NCBI GenBank assembly: GCA_903917755.1
Contig: CAIXBT010000278.1
Location: 1 to 39,566 of the forward strand
Length of the DNA stretch: 39,566 nt
Direction: 5' to 3'
Origin: an uncultured Bacteroidota bacterium
GTDB lineage: Bacteria; Bacteroidota; Bacteroidia; Chitinophagales; LD1
Shown here piece by piece: positions 9,099 through 16,601 of the stretch. A program made the position numbers and the translations under genes. Each line of letters starts with the position of its first letter. Positions within the stretch are counted from its first letter, which is position 1. The notes below the pieces were generated by a model that was not told the DNA's origin, ran no database searches, and worked only from the letters and a program-made list of their open reading frames with translations.

Positions 9099-9131
9099 GA
9101 ATCCTAATATGGTAAGTTTTAATTAGGATTC
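9099..9131. repeat. 10-bp perfect inverted repeat between ctaA and the MFS gene
   Basis: Arms GAATCCTAAT and ATTAGGATTC flank a 13-base loop in the gap between ctaA (end 9145) and the MFS start (9071). On the minus strand no T-run follows the stem, so it is not a classical intrinsic terminator. It may be an operator for the MFS gene or an mRNA processing/stability hairpin. Confidence 0.6.
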
Positions 9132-9144
9132 AAAGAATGAGGCC

Positions 9145-10206
9145 TTATTGCACTTGTTTTGATGACAAGTGATAATAGATGAAAGTAGTATTGGCCAATA
9201 AAACCATTGCCCCCACCTGATGGAGCACGCCCCACAATACAGGCACGTGGCCCACGCAGTGAAGCACTGTGATGATACCAAATGTAGCCTGTAGCAACAC
9301 CGCAAAAGGAAAAAGCATGACCCCTGTATTAAAAACCTTGTCTTTGCTTAGGTTTCGGAGCTGAAAGAAGAAATATATTATGACCACCACCAGAAGATAT
9401 GCAGTACATCTATGCAGGAGTTGGATCAGACTCGCTTCCCAATGGGCTGTCGGGTCGTAATACAAAATTCCATCCCATCTGGATGGCAGGGTCGTGAGCG
9501 CTGATGGTATCCATTCTCCATTCATGGTGGGCCAGGTAGGATATGCCAGTCCAGCCTTCATGCCTGACAGTATGCCGCCGAGAAACAATTGAACAAATAG
9601 CAATATCATAACCGTTAGTCCGATTTTTTTCTGCTGTGGTGCATATATCCTCACACGATCGCCATCACGCATCACATATACTGTCAGCCACACCAGATAT
9701 GCTAGAATGATAAGCGCAAAGAAAAGATGCATAGACAGCTTGAAAGGTGATACATAGGGTTTATTGATCAATCCGCTCGCCACCATGATCCAGCCCAGTG
9801 TGGCTATCAAAGCACCTAAGAGAAAGAGCATGGACAGCTTGATCATAAGGTCGCGGTCTATCCATTTTTTATAAATAAAATAAGATAGGCCCAGTAGAAA
9901 AACCAAACCAAGCAGTCGTGCATTGAGCCGGTGAAAAAATTCCCAAAAATAAATGAATTTGAATTCGCTCAGGGTCATATCCTGATTGATCTGCCGGTAC
10001 TGTGGTGTCTGCTGATATTTAGCAAATTCGTCCTGCCACTTTGCCTCTGTGAGTGGCGGAATAGCTCCCATTACGATCTCCCACTTAGTGATCGACAGGC
10101 CCGATCCGGTCAGCCTCGTCACTCCTCCTATCATGACCTGAAAGAAGACCATACAGCAACCGGCTATCAGCCATGCACCTATTATTTTTCTAGCTATCGG
10201 GGGCAT
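9145..10206 (-). CDS. ctaA: Heme A synthase (COX15/CtaA family)
   Basis: A 353-residue integral membrane enzyme that oxidises heme O to heme A for cytochrome aa3-type oxidases. Eight membrane helices are visible. Conserved histidines expected to bind heme occur in EFFHRLNARLLG, SMHLFFAL, LLHRCTAYLL and LHQVGAMVLL, and the N-terminal GGVTRLTGSGLSITKWEIVMGAIPP is the family hallmark (long COX15 type rather than the short Bacillus type). I start it at the ATG at 10206, which gives MPPIARKIIGAWL; a GTG at 10248 would add 14 residues with no family counterpart. A canonical promoter lies upstream at 10268-10299. Confidence 0.94.
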   Translation of the reverse strand: MPPIARKIIGAWLIAGCCMVFFQVMIGGVTRLTGSGLSITKWEIVMGAIPPLTEAKWQDEFAKYQQTPQYRQINQDMTLSEFKFIYFWEFFHRLNARLLGLVFLLGLSYFIYKKWIDRDLMIKLSMLFLLGALIATLGWIMVASGLINKPYVSPFKLSMHLFFALIILAYLVWLTVYVMRDGDRVRIYAPQQKKIGLTVMILLFVQLFLGGILSGMKAGLAYPTWPTMNGEWIPSALTTLPSRWDGILYYDPTAHWEASLIQLLHRCTAYLLVVVIIYFFFQLRNLSKDKVFNTGVMLFPFAVLLQATFGIITVLHCVGHVPVLWGVLHQVGAMVLLANTTFIYYHLSSKQVQ

Positions 10207-10267
10207 ATGAAATAAGGGTCGAAAGGCTGGACGAGGGAATACCACCACGTATCAACCTTTCAGCGCA

Positions 10268-10299
10268 CAAACATACTACCTGAGTTCATACTATCCAAA
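10268..10299 (-). promoter_or_regulatory. Bacteroidota-type promoter of ctaA
   Basis: On the minus strand a TTTG -33 box (10296-10299) is followed after exactly 20 bp by TATGTTTG (10268-10275), a full match to the TAnnTTTG -7 consensus. Transcription would start near 10262, about 55 bases before the ctaA ATG. Confidence 0.7.
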
Positions 10300-10327
10300 G
10301 ATTCTGTGTTTTTCTCCTCGGGTACAC

Positions 10328-10354
10328 AAAAAAGCCACCCTCTCGGATGGCTTT
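10328..10354 (-). terminator. Intrinsic terminator of the ompA-family gene
   Basis: Read on the minus strand: AAAGCCA, a U.G pair, CC, loop GAGA, GG and TGGCTTT, followed by more T. The stem is 10 pairs with a GNRA-type GAGA tetraloop and a T-run. It sits 20 bp after the stop codon of the OmpA-like gene. Confidence 0.88.
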
Positions 10355-10374
10355 GATATTTTGATCTGTTGTTC

Positions 10375-12375
10375 TTATTTATTCGAACCGGCTTTGAGGC
10401 CCGGATGTGGTGCAGGAGGATTGATTTCGCCTTTCTCGCCGTCTGCTGCATAGTTGAAGTCCACTCTTCTTGCTTTCTTACGTTCCTGAGGAGTTTTGTT
10501 AGCATCAGATTTCTTACCACCCTGATACTTCACGATGAATCGATCACGAGAGATACCGTATTTCTCTACCAGATAGTCCACTACTGATGATGCACGGTTG
10601 TAAGCCAGTTGCTCATTGTATTTCTGATCATTCTTAGATTCATCCACACCTGTTATAACCATCTTCACGTCAGGGCACATCTGAAGTTTCTCAGCTACCT
10701 GATGCAGTGCACTGTAGTAAGCAGGATCTATGTAGTATTTATCGTCATCGAAGAATACACCCGGCATTTCCATCTTAGAGCAGTCATACTGACCACCATG
10801 AGATCTGTTTTTGCCTTTTCCGGTGCCAGGGCCACCAGGACCGCCGCCATCGGCACCACCTGTCGTATCATTATCGCAGCATGGATTCGGTGGTATGATA
10901 GCCACACCATTCTGATCGATAGGATATCCCGGAGGTGAGAATGGCTCCTTGTCATCACAGTCAGGTATACCATCTTTGTCGCTATCCAGTATCACACCTT
11001 TCACATCCACTGGGCAACCCTTCTTGGTATTTGGCTCTTTGTCCAATCTGTCCGGCACACCATCCTCATCAGTATCCTTAAATAGTTCTTTAGCCAATTT
11101 ATCAGGATTAGCATCGCTGAGTTTTTTGTAGGCGAAGTCCATTGGGTTTAACCACCACAGTGGCTCTACTGCATTCTTGCCTATCTGGAACTTAAGACTG
11201 ACCATGGTGCTGAAATAGTGATCATAGTGAGGAGCGAGACCCCCCGGTACAGGCTGGCTGCCTACAGTACGATCTGCCAGAAAATTAACTCCATCCAGAT
11301 TGCTATTGCCATTATAAATGAAACGCTCTTCCACACCCAGAGTAACCCATTTAGATACGTGGAAATCCAAACCAGCGCCTACGCTGAAGTCCGGTACCAA
11401 ATAATAATGAGCCACTTTAAAAGAACCCTTGATCGGATCACTTGCATCTATAGAATAGTTTCCTGTCTGCAGACTTTTCAGTTGTGAGCTTATCGTTTTG
11501 TTGATAGTAGACTGGCTGATGCTGCTTGCTTCCATAGCATTGAAAGTACTATCGATAGAATTGTAGTTATATGGATTGCCATTTTTGTCAGCCATATCCA
11601 TTTGTGTCCTGTACATGTGGAATCCCACACCGAAAAAGATATTGGCACTCACTAAGGTTCTCTCTCTGTGAAACAGCATATTTCCAAGATTGATGATACC
11701 ATCTATGTGTAAAGCGTGGCTGGTGTTTTTGTAATTATGAAATATCACCTGCTCATTATAGCCTGTCACTTGTCCGAGGTTATTATAAGAGTGCAGATAA
11801 TCTACGTGCCCTGAACCATTAGTACTCAGCATGGCATCGTTGGCCACATCAAAACGCGGCGCAAGGTCCTGATCCTTGATAAGTGAAAATATATAAGAGA
11901 GGCGAAGTGAGAAAAAGTAGTTCACGGCTTTTCTGACCGAGAATCCGCCACCCCAACCTTTAGTAAAGTCAGGTTTGATATCACCGTCTATCAGAGACGA
12001 ACCACCTTGGATACCTATCTCCCACTGGTCTTTCGGACGTGCAGGGTAGTGATATTTGTTTTGAAGAAAAGCTTTTTGTTGTTCTTCTTTCTTGGCAAAT
12101 CCTTTTTGATATACTGCTGAGTCCAGATCATATCTAGGCATCAAAGGAGTGCTGATCTTCTTTCTGTCATAGAAATTATAATCCTTAGACTCCATATCGG
12201 GTTTCATAAACTCCGTCTGATTCTGAGAATCTTTCGGGCCTTTTCCGTTTTTAGTAGAATCAGCCGGTTCCGGGTCATTCAGCCCCAAAGCCAATCCAGC
12301 CTTGCCTTCTGCAAGACTAATCCCGGCAGAAAACAAACAGATAACTATAATAACACGTGAGAAAAAATACTTCAT
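10375..12375 (-). CDS. OmpA-family outer-membrane protein with TSP3 calcium repeats
   Basis: A 666-residue exported protein. Residues 1 to about 22 are a signal peptide (MKYFFSRVIIVICLFSAGISLA). Residues of about 90-410 alternate polar and hydrophobic positions as in an outer-membrane beta-barrel (WEIGIQGGSSLIDGDIKPDF; FFSLRLSYIFSL). At about 435-480 are thrombospondin type-3-like calcium motifs (DTDEDGVPDRLDKEP, DSDKDGIPDCDDKEP), then a Gly/Pro-rich linker and, from about 540, an OmpA peptidoglycan-binding domain (VITGVDESKNDQKYNEQLAYNRASSVVDYL). Together this suggests a barrel tethered to the cell wall, possibly linked to T9SS/gliding or envelope stability. It has its own promoter (12442-12472) and terminator (10328-10354), so it is monocistronic and likely well expressed. 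Confidence 0.92.
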   Translation of the reverse strand: MKYFFSRVIIVICLFSAGISLAEGKAGLALGLNDPEPADSTKNGKGPKDSQNQTEFMKPDMESKDYNFYDRKKISTPLMPRYDLDSAVYQKGFAKKEEQQKAFLQNKYHYPARPKDQWEIGIQGGSSLIDGDIKPDFTKGWGGGFSVRKAVNYFFSLRLSYIFSLIKDQDLAPRFDVANDAMLSTNGSGHVDYLHSYNNLGQVTGYNEQVIFHNYKNTSHALHIDGIINLGNMLFHRERTLVSANIFFGVGFHMYRTQMDMADKNGNPYNYNSIDSTFNAMEASSISQSTINKTISSQLKSLQTGNYSIDASDPIKGSFKVAHYYLVPDFSVGAGLDFHVSKWVTLGVEERFIYNGNSNLDGVNFLADRTVGSQPVPGGLAPHYDHYFSTMVSLKFQIGKNAVEPLWWLNPMDFAYKKLSDANPDKLAKELFKDTDEDGVPDRLDKEPNTKKGCPVDVKGVILDSDKDGIPDCDDKEPFSPPGYPIDQNGVAIIPPNPCCDNDTTGGADGGGPGGPGTGKGKNRSHGGQYDCSKMEMPGVFFDDDKYYIDPAYYSALHQVAEKLQMCPDVKMVITGVDESKNDQKYNEQLAYNRASSVVDYLVEKYGISRDRFIVKYQGGKKSDANKTPQERKKARRVDFNYAADGEKGEINPPAPHPGLKAGSNK

Positions 12376-12441
12376 AATATCAAGTTTGTTAAATTCAAGA
12401 TACTTTACAATATCAGGGTTGTCAAAAATTCAGATGAGTGA

Positions 12442-12472
12442 CAAAACTAACTCATTTATCTAAAAAGTCAAA
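12442..12472 (-). promoter_or_regulatory. Bacteroidota-type promoter of the OmpA-family gene
   Basis: On the minus strand a TTTG -33 box (12469-12472) followed by 19 bp and TAGTTTTG (12442-12449) matches the TTTG/TAnnTTTG consensus perfectly. The predicted start is near 12436, giving a leader of about 60 bases. Confidence 0.75.
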
Positions 12473-12574
12473 CTTGTACACAAAAAATCCACATTTTATT
12501 CACTAAAACACTTCATTGTCTTTTATTATATTTTTTGAATGCAGAGATTTAATGTAGGGTCTGCTTTATTTTCT

Positions 12575-12582
12575 TACTTTTG
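12575..12582 (+). promoter_or_regulatory. Putative -7 box of typA
   Basis: TACTTTTG fits TAnnTTTG and ends 21 bp before the typA ATG at 12604. No TTTG -33 box is present at 19-21 bp spacing. It would give a very short leader. Confidence 0.45.
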
Positions 12583-12603
12583 CGCCCGCTTTCAAAAGAT
12601 AAT

Positions 12604-14403
12604 ATGAATATTAGAAATATAGCCATCATTGCCCACGTCGATCACGGCAAAACGACACTTGTAGACAAAATCCTTCACCAATGCTCGCTTTTCAGAGAAA
12701 ATCAGCATGCAGGGGAGTTGATCCTTGACAATAACGATCTCGAGCGTGAGAGGGGAATTACGATCCTCGCAAAAAACGTTTCTGTCGATTATAAAGGTAT
12801 AAAAATAAATATTATTGATACCCCGGGTCACGCCGATTTCGGCGGCGAGGTCGAGAGAGTACTTAATATGGCTGATGGAGTGTTGCTTTTAGTAGACGCA
12901 TTCGAAGGCCCAATGCCTCAGACTCGCTACGTATTGAGCAAAGCCATCGCGCTCGGCAAAAAACCTATCGTGGTGATAAACAAGGTAGATAAAGAAAACT
13001 GCCGTCCTGATGAAGTTCATGAGGCTGTATTTGAATTGATGTTCAACCTTGGTGCTACAGAAGATCAGTTGAACTTCCCTACCGTATATGGTGCGGCTAA
13101 AAGAGGATGGATGGGTGCCGATTGGAAAAACCCTACCACAGATGTGATATATCTGCTGGATCAGATAGTAGAGCACATACCTGCTCCGCCGATGATCGAA
13201 GGAACTACACAGATGCAGATCACATCACTTGACTTTTCGAGTTTTCTCGGTCGTATAGCCGTAGGCCGTGTGACTCGCGGATCGGTAGAGTCCGGCAAAG
13301 CTATCTCTCTCGTCAAGAGAGATGGCTCGATAGTGAAATCCAAGATCAAGGAGCTATATACATTCGTAGGTCTGGGGAAACTTAAAGTAGAAAAAGTAGA
13401 ATGCGGCGATATATGTGCCATAGCAGGTATAGAAGGATTTGATATCGGTGATACGATAGCTGATCTGGAAAATCCTGAAGGTCTGCCACCTATCTCTATC
13501 GATGAACCGACCATGAGCATGGTATTCACTGTCAATACAGGCCCATTCTTCGGTAAAGAAGGAAAATTTGTGACATCACAGAAAATTCGTGAGCGTCTGT
13601 ACAAAGAATTAGAAAAAAATCTCGCTCTCCGTATCGAAGATACAGGCTCGGCAGATACATTTCTGGTATACGGACGTGGTGTATTGCACCTGGGCATCCT
13701 GATAGAAACTATGCGTCGTGAAGGCTATGAACTGTGTATCGGAAACCCGCGTGTGATCATTAAAGAAATAGACGGTATGAAATGCGAACCTATAGAGGTT
13801 CTGACTATCGATGCTCCGGATGATGCCATAGCAGGCAAATGTATCGAGCAGGTAGCTATGCGCAAAGGAATGATGATAGACATGCACCCTAAGGGAGACA
13901 TGATGCACGTAGAGTTTGAAATACCTGCACGCGGTATCATCGGTCTTCGTACTCAGATCCTCAACGTATCTGCAGGCGAGGCTATCATGGGCCACCGTTT
14001 CAAAGGATATGAGCCATGGAAGGGAGACATCCCATCACGTAATGCAGGTGTACTGATCTCTATGGAGACAGGCAAAGCAGTAACTTATGCTATGGATAAA
14101 CTGGCTGACAGAGGTAAATTCTTCCTGCCAAACGGTGATGATATCTACGAAGGACAAATAGTAGGCGAGCACATACGTCCGAGTGATCTGGTAGTAAATA
14201 TCTCTAAGACCAAACAGCTGACCAACTTCCGTGCATCGGGTACTGATGAAAAATCAAACCTTGCACCTCCGACCATCATGAGCCTCGAGGAGTCAATGGA
14301 ATACATACAGGAGGACGAATACGTAGAAGTAACACCAAAGAGCATACGTCTCCGTAAGATATACCTCAAAGAACACGAACGCAAACGCGGATCAAAAGCA
14401 TAA
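12604..14403 (+). CDS. typA: Ribosome-associated translational GTPase TypA/BipA
   Basis: A 599-residue GTPase related to EF-G/LepA that binds ribosomes and supports 50S assembly and stress growth. The G motifs are intact: AHVDHGKTT (G1, residues 10-18), RERGITI (G2), DTPGHADFG (G3) and NKVD (G4). The EF-G-like domains II, III and V follow, then the BipA-specific C-terminal domain (RNAGVLISMETGKAVTYAMDKLADRG; TDEKSNLAPP). I use the ATG at 12604, giving MNIRNIAIIAHVDHG as in the family; a TTG 8 codons upstream is unlikely. A strong terminator follows the stop at 14426-14455. Confidence 0.97.
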   Translation: MNIRNIAIIAHVDHGKTTLVDKILHQCSLFRENQHAGELILDNNDLERERGITILAKNVSVDYKGIKINIIDTPGHADFGGEVERVLNMADGVLLLVDAFEGPMPQTRYVLSKAIALGKKPIVVINKVDKENCRPDEVHEAVFELMFNLGATEDQLNFPTVYGAAKRGWMGADWKNPTTDVIYLLDQIVEHIPAPPMIEGTTQMQITSLDFSSFLGRIAVGRVTRGSVESGKAISLVKRDGSIVKSKIKELYTFVGLGKLKVEKVECGDICAIAGIEGFDIGDTIADLENPEGLPPISIDEPTMSMVFTVNTGPFFGKEGKFVTSQKIRERLYKELEKNLALRIEDTGSADTFLVYGRGVLHLGILIETMRREGYELCIGNPRVIIKEIDGMKCEPIEVLTIDAPDDAIAGKCIEQVAMRKGMMIDMHPKGDMMHVEFEIPARGIIGLRTQILNVSAGEAIMGHRFKGYEPWKGDIPSRNAGVLISMETGKAVTYAMDKLADRGKFFLPNGDDIYEGQIVGEHIRPSDLVVNISKTKQLTNFRASGTDEKSNLAPPTIMSLEESMEYIQEDEYVEVTPKSIRLRKIYLKEHERKRGSKA

Positions 14404-14425
14404 TCAAGCGCAAACATACAGACCC

Positions 14426-14455
14426 AAGCCCTGAAAAAATTCGGGGCTTTTTTTA
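14426..14455 (+). terminator. Intrinsic terminator of typA
   Basis: Arms AAGCCC-T-GAA and TTC-G-GGGCTT pair over ten positions including one U.G wobble, with loop AAAA, and are followed by a run of T. It lies 23 bp after the typA stop. Confidence 0.9.
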
Positions 14456-14554
14456 TTAAACTCATACAAATCTGTAATATCCGTGTCATCCGTGTGCCAA
14501 TGTATTTGCATTAACCAGAACTTCTTAGTTTTGAATCCTCATTAATACTTCAGA

Positions 14555-15748
14555 ATGGACGCATACATCATAGACGCACTCCGCACTCCCATCGGCAAAT
14601 ATGCCGGCACACTCAGCACTGTCAGGCCTGATGATCTGGCCGCAAATGTGATCCGTGCTATCGTGGCGCGCAATCCCTGGCTGGATACAAATCAAATAGA
14701 GGATGTGATACTCGGTGCGGCGAACCAAAGCGGCGAGGACAATCGCAATGTGGGCCGTATGGCGGCACTGCTCGCGGGGCTGCCTGTCACGGTAGGCGGT
14801 ATCACAGTCAATCGCCTCTGTGCATCGGGCTTGCAAGCCATAGGCGATGCAGCACGCGCAGTACACGCAGGTGAAGGCAGTGTCTACATAGCCGGTGGCG
14901 TAGAAAGCATGAGCCGTGCACCGATGGTGATGAACAAGGCCACCAGTGCATTCGATCGCGGACATCAGATGTTTGACACGACGCTGGGCTGGCGTTTTAC
15001 CAATAAAAAATTTCCTGCAGACTATATCATCTCGATGGGCGAGACCGCAGAATGTGTAGCCAAGCAATGGAAAGTATCGCGCGAGGAGCAGGATGAATTC
15101 GCCTACCACTCACAACTCAAATACCAGAAAGCCCATGAAGAGGGTAGGTTCGCTGATGAGATAGTAGCTGTAGAAATAGAAAAAGGCAAGGGCGAAAAAA
15201 TAAACTTCATCAAAGATGAACATCCGCGCCTCTCTTCTGTCGAAGACCTCGCCAAGCTCAAACCGGCTTTCGCTAAAGACGGCAGCGTGACCGCGGGCAA
15301 CTCATCGGGCATCAATGACGGTGCTGCTGCTACCATAGTAGTGAGCGCCGATGTGGTCAAAAAACACAATCTCAAACCGCTCGCCCGCATAGTATCTATG
15401 GCTGTGGCAGGAGTGGAGCCCTCTATCATGGGTGTAGGTCCGATATTCGCGGTGCGCAAGGCGCTCGACCTTGCAGGCCTCAAGGTGTCTGACATCGGTC
15501 TCGTAGAACTCAATGAGGCCTTCGCATCGCAGAGCATAGCCTGTATGCGCGATCTGGGATTCGACCCAGCTATCGTGAATGTCAATGGCGGCGCTATAGC
15601 TATCGGCCATCCCCTCGGCTGCTCAGGTGCACGTATCACAGCTACGCTGCTACACGAGATGAAACACCGCCCTGAGGTAAAGTACGGTATCGCTACCATG
15701 TGTATCGGTGTGGGACAGGGACTGGCGGTCATTTACGAACGTGTGTAG
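14555..15748 (+). CDS. Acetyl-CoA acyltransferase, 3-oxoadipyl-CoA thiolase type
   Basis: A complete 397-residue degradative thiolase that cleaves a 3-oxoacyl-CoA with CoA. The nucleophile is C89 in NRLCASGLQA; H352 in IGHPLGCSGAR and C383 in TMCIGVGQG complete the active site. Features such as GAANQSGEDNRNVGRMAALLAGLP, VESMSRAPMVMNKATSAF and FDTTLGWRFTN are closest to the PcaF/PaaJ branch (beta-ketoadipate and phenylacetate pathways) that I know, but fatty-acid thiolases are near and no pathway genes flank it. Its TAG stop overlaps by one base a palindrome of the adjacent transposase island, and a relic of a second thiolase 3' end lies on the island's far side (16460-16516). Confidence 0.9.
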   Translation: MDAYIIDALRTPIGKYAGTLSTVRPDDLAANVIRAIVARNPWLDTNQIEDVILGAANQSGEDNRNVGRMAALLAGLPVTVGGITVNRLCASGLQAIGDAARAVHAGEGSVYIAGGVESMSRAPMVMNKATSAFDRGHQMFDTTLGWRFTNKKFPADYIISMGETAECVAKQWKVSREEQDEFAYHSQLKYQKAHEEGRFADEIVAVEIEKGKGEKINFIKDEHPRLSSVEDLAKLKPAFAKDGSVTAGNSSGINDGAAATIVVSADVVKKHNLKPLARIVSMAVAGVEPSIMGVGPIFAVRKALDLAGLKVSDIGLVELNEAFASQSIACMRDLGFDPAIVNVNGGAIAIGHPLGCSGARITATLLHEMKHRPEVKYGIATMCIGVGQGLAVIYERV

Positions 15749-15769
15749 AGACGCAAAATCTTGCGTCTC
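15748..15769. repeat. REP-like palindrome, copy 1
   Basis: Arms GAGACGCAA and TTGCGTCTC with loop AATC. It begins on the last base of the thiolase stop codon and could act as the transcript end of that gene. It is in the opposite orientation to copy 2, which follows 39 bp later, so the two make an inverted pair like the REP pairs of RAYT systems. Confidence 0.85.
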
Positions 15770-15808
15770 ATCTGCGCTTGCGTGTTACGAAATACGTCAC
15801 AAGGACGA

Positions 15809-15830
15809 GAGACGCAAGATTTTGCGTCTC
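15809..15830. repeat. REP-like palindrome, copy 2 (inverted)
   Basis: Same GAGACGCAA-type arms; the centre reads CAAGATTTTG, the reverse complement of copy 1. It lies 26 bp before the transposase ATG, and the transposase frame runs open back through it (codons would give ETQDFASLQ), so an upstream start would include it in the protein. Confidence 0.82.
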
Positions 15831-15856
15831 TACAACGAATAAGCAAATTTACTGAA

Positions 15857-16411
15857 ATGGACTTATTTCGAAATAAATACAGGATCAATAGTACGCGATT
15901 AGCAGCCTGGGACTATAGTTCCAATGGATTCTATTTTGTGACTATCTGCACTAAAAACAAAGAACCCCATTTCGGAACAATACATAATACAAGCCATCCG
16001 GGTAATGAGACGCAAAATCTTGCGTCTCTACAGGCGACAGATATTGGCATGATAGCTTCTCAATATTGGACTGAAATACCAGTTCATTTCCCCTTTGTAG
16101 AATTGGACGAATTCATAATAATGCCTGACCATCTGCATGGGATATTATTATTCAATAAAAATGAGCAATCTACCTGGCAGCCCAATAAAGCAGGGCCGCA
16201 AACCCAAAACTTAGCTTCAGTAATTAGAGGTTTTAAAGCTGGCGTTAAGAAATATGGAACTATGAATAATCTAGATTTCAAATGGCAACCAAGATATTAT
16301 GACCGGGTCATCAGAAATAGTAATGAACTGGAAAGAATCAGGAAATATATTTCAGACAATCCTGGTAACTGGCTGTCCGAACAAGGCAACCTCGAAAATT
16401 TATACAGATAA
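15857..16411 (+). CDS. REP-associated tyrosine transposase (RAYT, Y1/IS200-like)
   Basis: A 184-residue single-strand transposase of the HUH/Y1 superfamily. The HUH motif is H92-L-H94 in IIMPDHLHGILL and the catalytic tyrosine is Y147 or Y148 in WQPRYYDRVIRN; the N-terminal YFVTICTKNKEPHFG strand and the C-terminal RKYISDNPGNW are also typical. I start at the ATG at 15857; the open frame extends upstream through copy 2 of the palindrome. Residues 51-58 (ETQNLASL) are encoded by an in-frame copy of the same palindrome, and residues 116-121 repeat TQNLAS with different codons. No frameshift is visible, so the enzyme may be active. It sits between palindromes at 15748, 15809 and 16434, as expected for a RAYT with its cognate REPs. 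Confidence 0.88.
   Translation: MDLFRNKYRINSTRLAAWDYSSNGFYFVTICTKNKEPHFGTIHNTSHPGNETQNLASLQATDIGMIASQYWTEIPVHFPFVELDEFIIMPDHLHGILLFNKNEQSTWQPNKAGPQTQNLASVIRGFKAGVKKYGTMNNLDFKWQPRYYDRVIRNSNELERIRKYISDNPGNWLSEQGNLENLYR
16007..16028. repeat. REP-like palindrome, copy 3, inside the transposase gene
   Basis: Identical to copy 1 over all 22 bases (arms GAGACGCAA/TTGCGTCTC, loop AATC) and located inside the RAYT gene in a frame that encodes ETQNLASL. It falls in a variable loop between the FG-T-I strand and the helix before the HUH motif, so the frame is kept. Confidence 0.88.
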
Positions 16412-16433
16412 TTGTATTTTGCATTCCATCGTA

Positions 16434-16455
16434 GAGACGCAAAATATTGCGTCTC
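16434..16455. repeat. REP-like palindrome, copy 4
   Basis: Arms GAGACGCAA/TTGCGTCTC with loop AATA, 22 bp after the transposase stop. It shares flanking bases with copy 1 (GTA before; CATC then GCG after), which may be the element's true edge. It separates the transposase from the thiolase relic. Confidence 0.85.
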
Positions 16456-16459
16456 ATCA

Positions 16460-16516
16460 GCGTCAATGTGTATCGGTGTGGGTCAGGGTCTGGCGGTGGT
16501 GTATGAGAGGTGCTGA
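16460..16516 (+). pseudogene. Relic of a thiolase 3' end
   Basis: From the ATG codon at 16466 to a TGA at 16514-16516, 51 bases translate to MCIGVGQGLAVVYERC, nearly the same as the last 16 residues of the intact thiolase (MCIGVGQGLAVIYERV at 15698-15748). The first 33 bases differ at two positions only; the last 18 differ more and use another stop. The two preceding codons (Ala-Ser) also fit thiolases, and then similarity stops at palindrome copy 4. No upstream thiolase sequence is joined to it, so it cannot be functional. Confidence 0.8.
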
Positions 16517-16601
16517 TGGTGCGCGCCCTTACAAATGACATCTACATTTTGAGATTTATATTGAGCATATTTTGGTTTCAAATAATTTAAAAATAGTCAC
16601 T

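Noticed and set aside
9091-9106. TTTCGAATCCT resembling a tRNA T-loop
   Set aside because: It is one arm of the inverted repeat at 9099-9131, and no cloverleaf can be formed around it.
13161-13697. 178-codon open frame on the minus strand inside typA
   Set aside because: It lies antisense to a well conserved GTPase gene, its translation is low-complexity Ser/Pro/Arg-rich, and no family is apparent.
15103-15732. 209-codon open frame antisense to the thiolase gene
   Set aside because: It is a shadow of a GC-rich coding frame, with no domain and no start context.
15761-15856. Upstream extension of the transposase through palindrome copy 2
   Set aside because: The frame is open, but family members begin near the MDLFRNKYR position, and the added residues are translated repeat. 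Kept as a note, not as the start.
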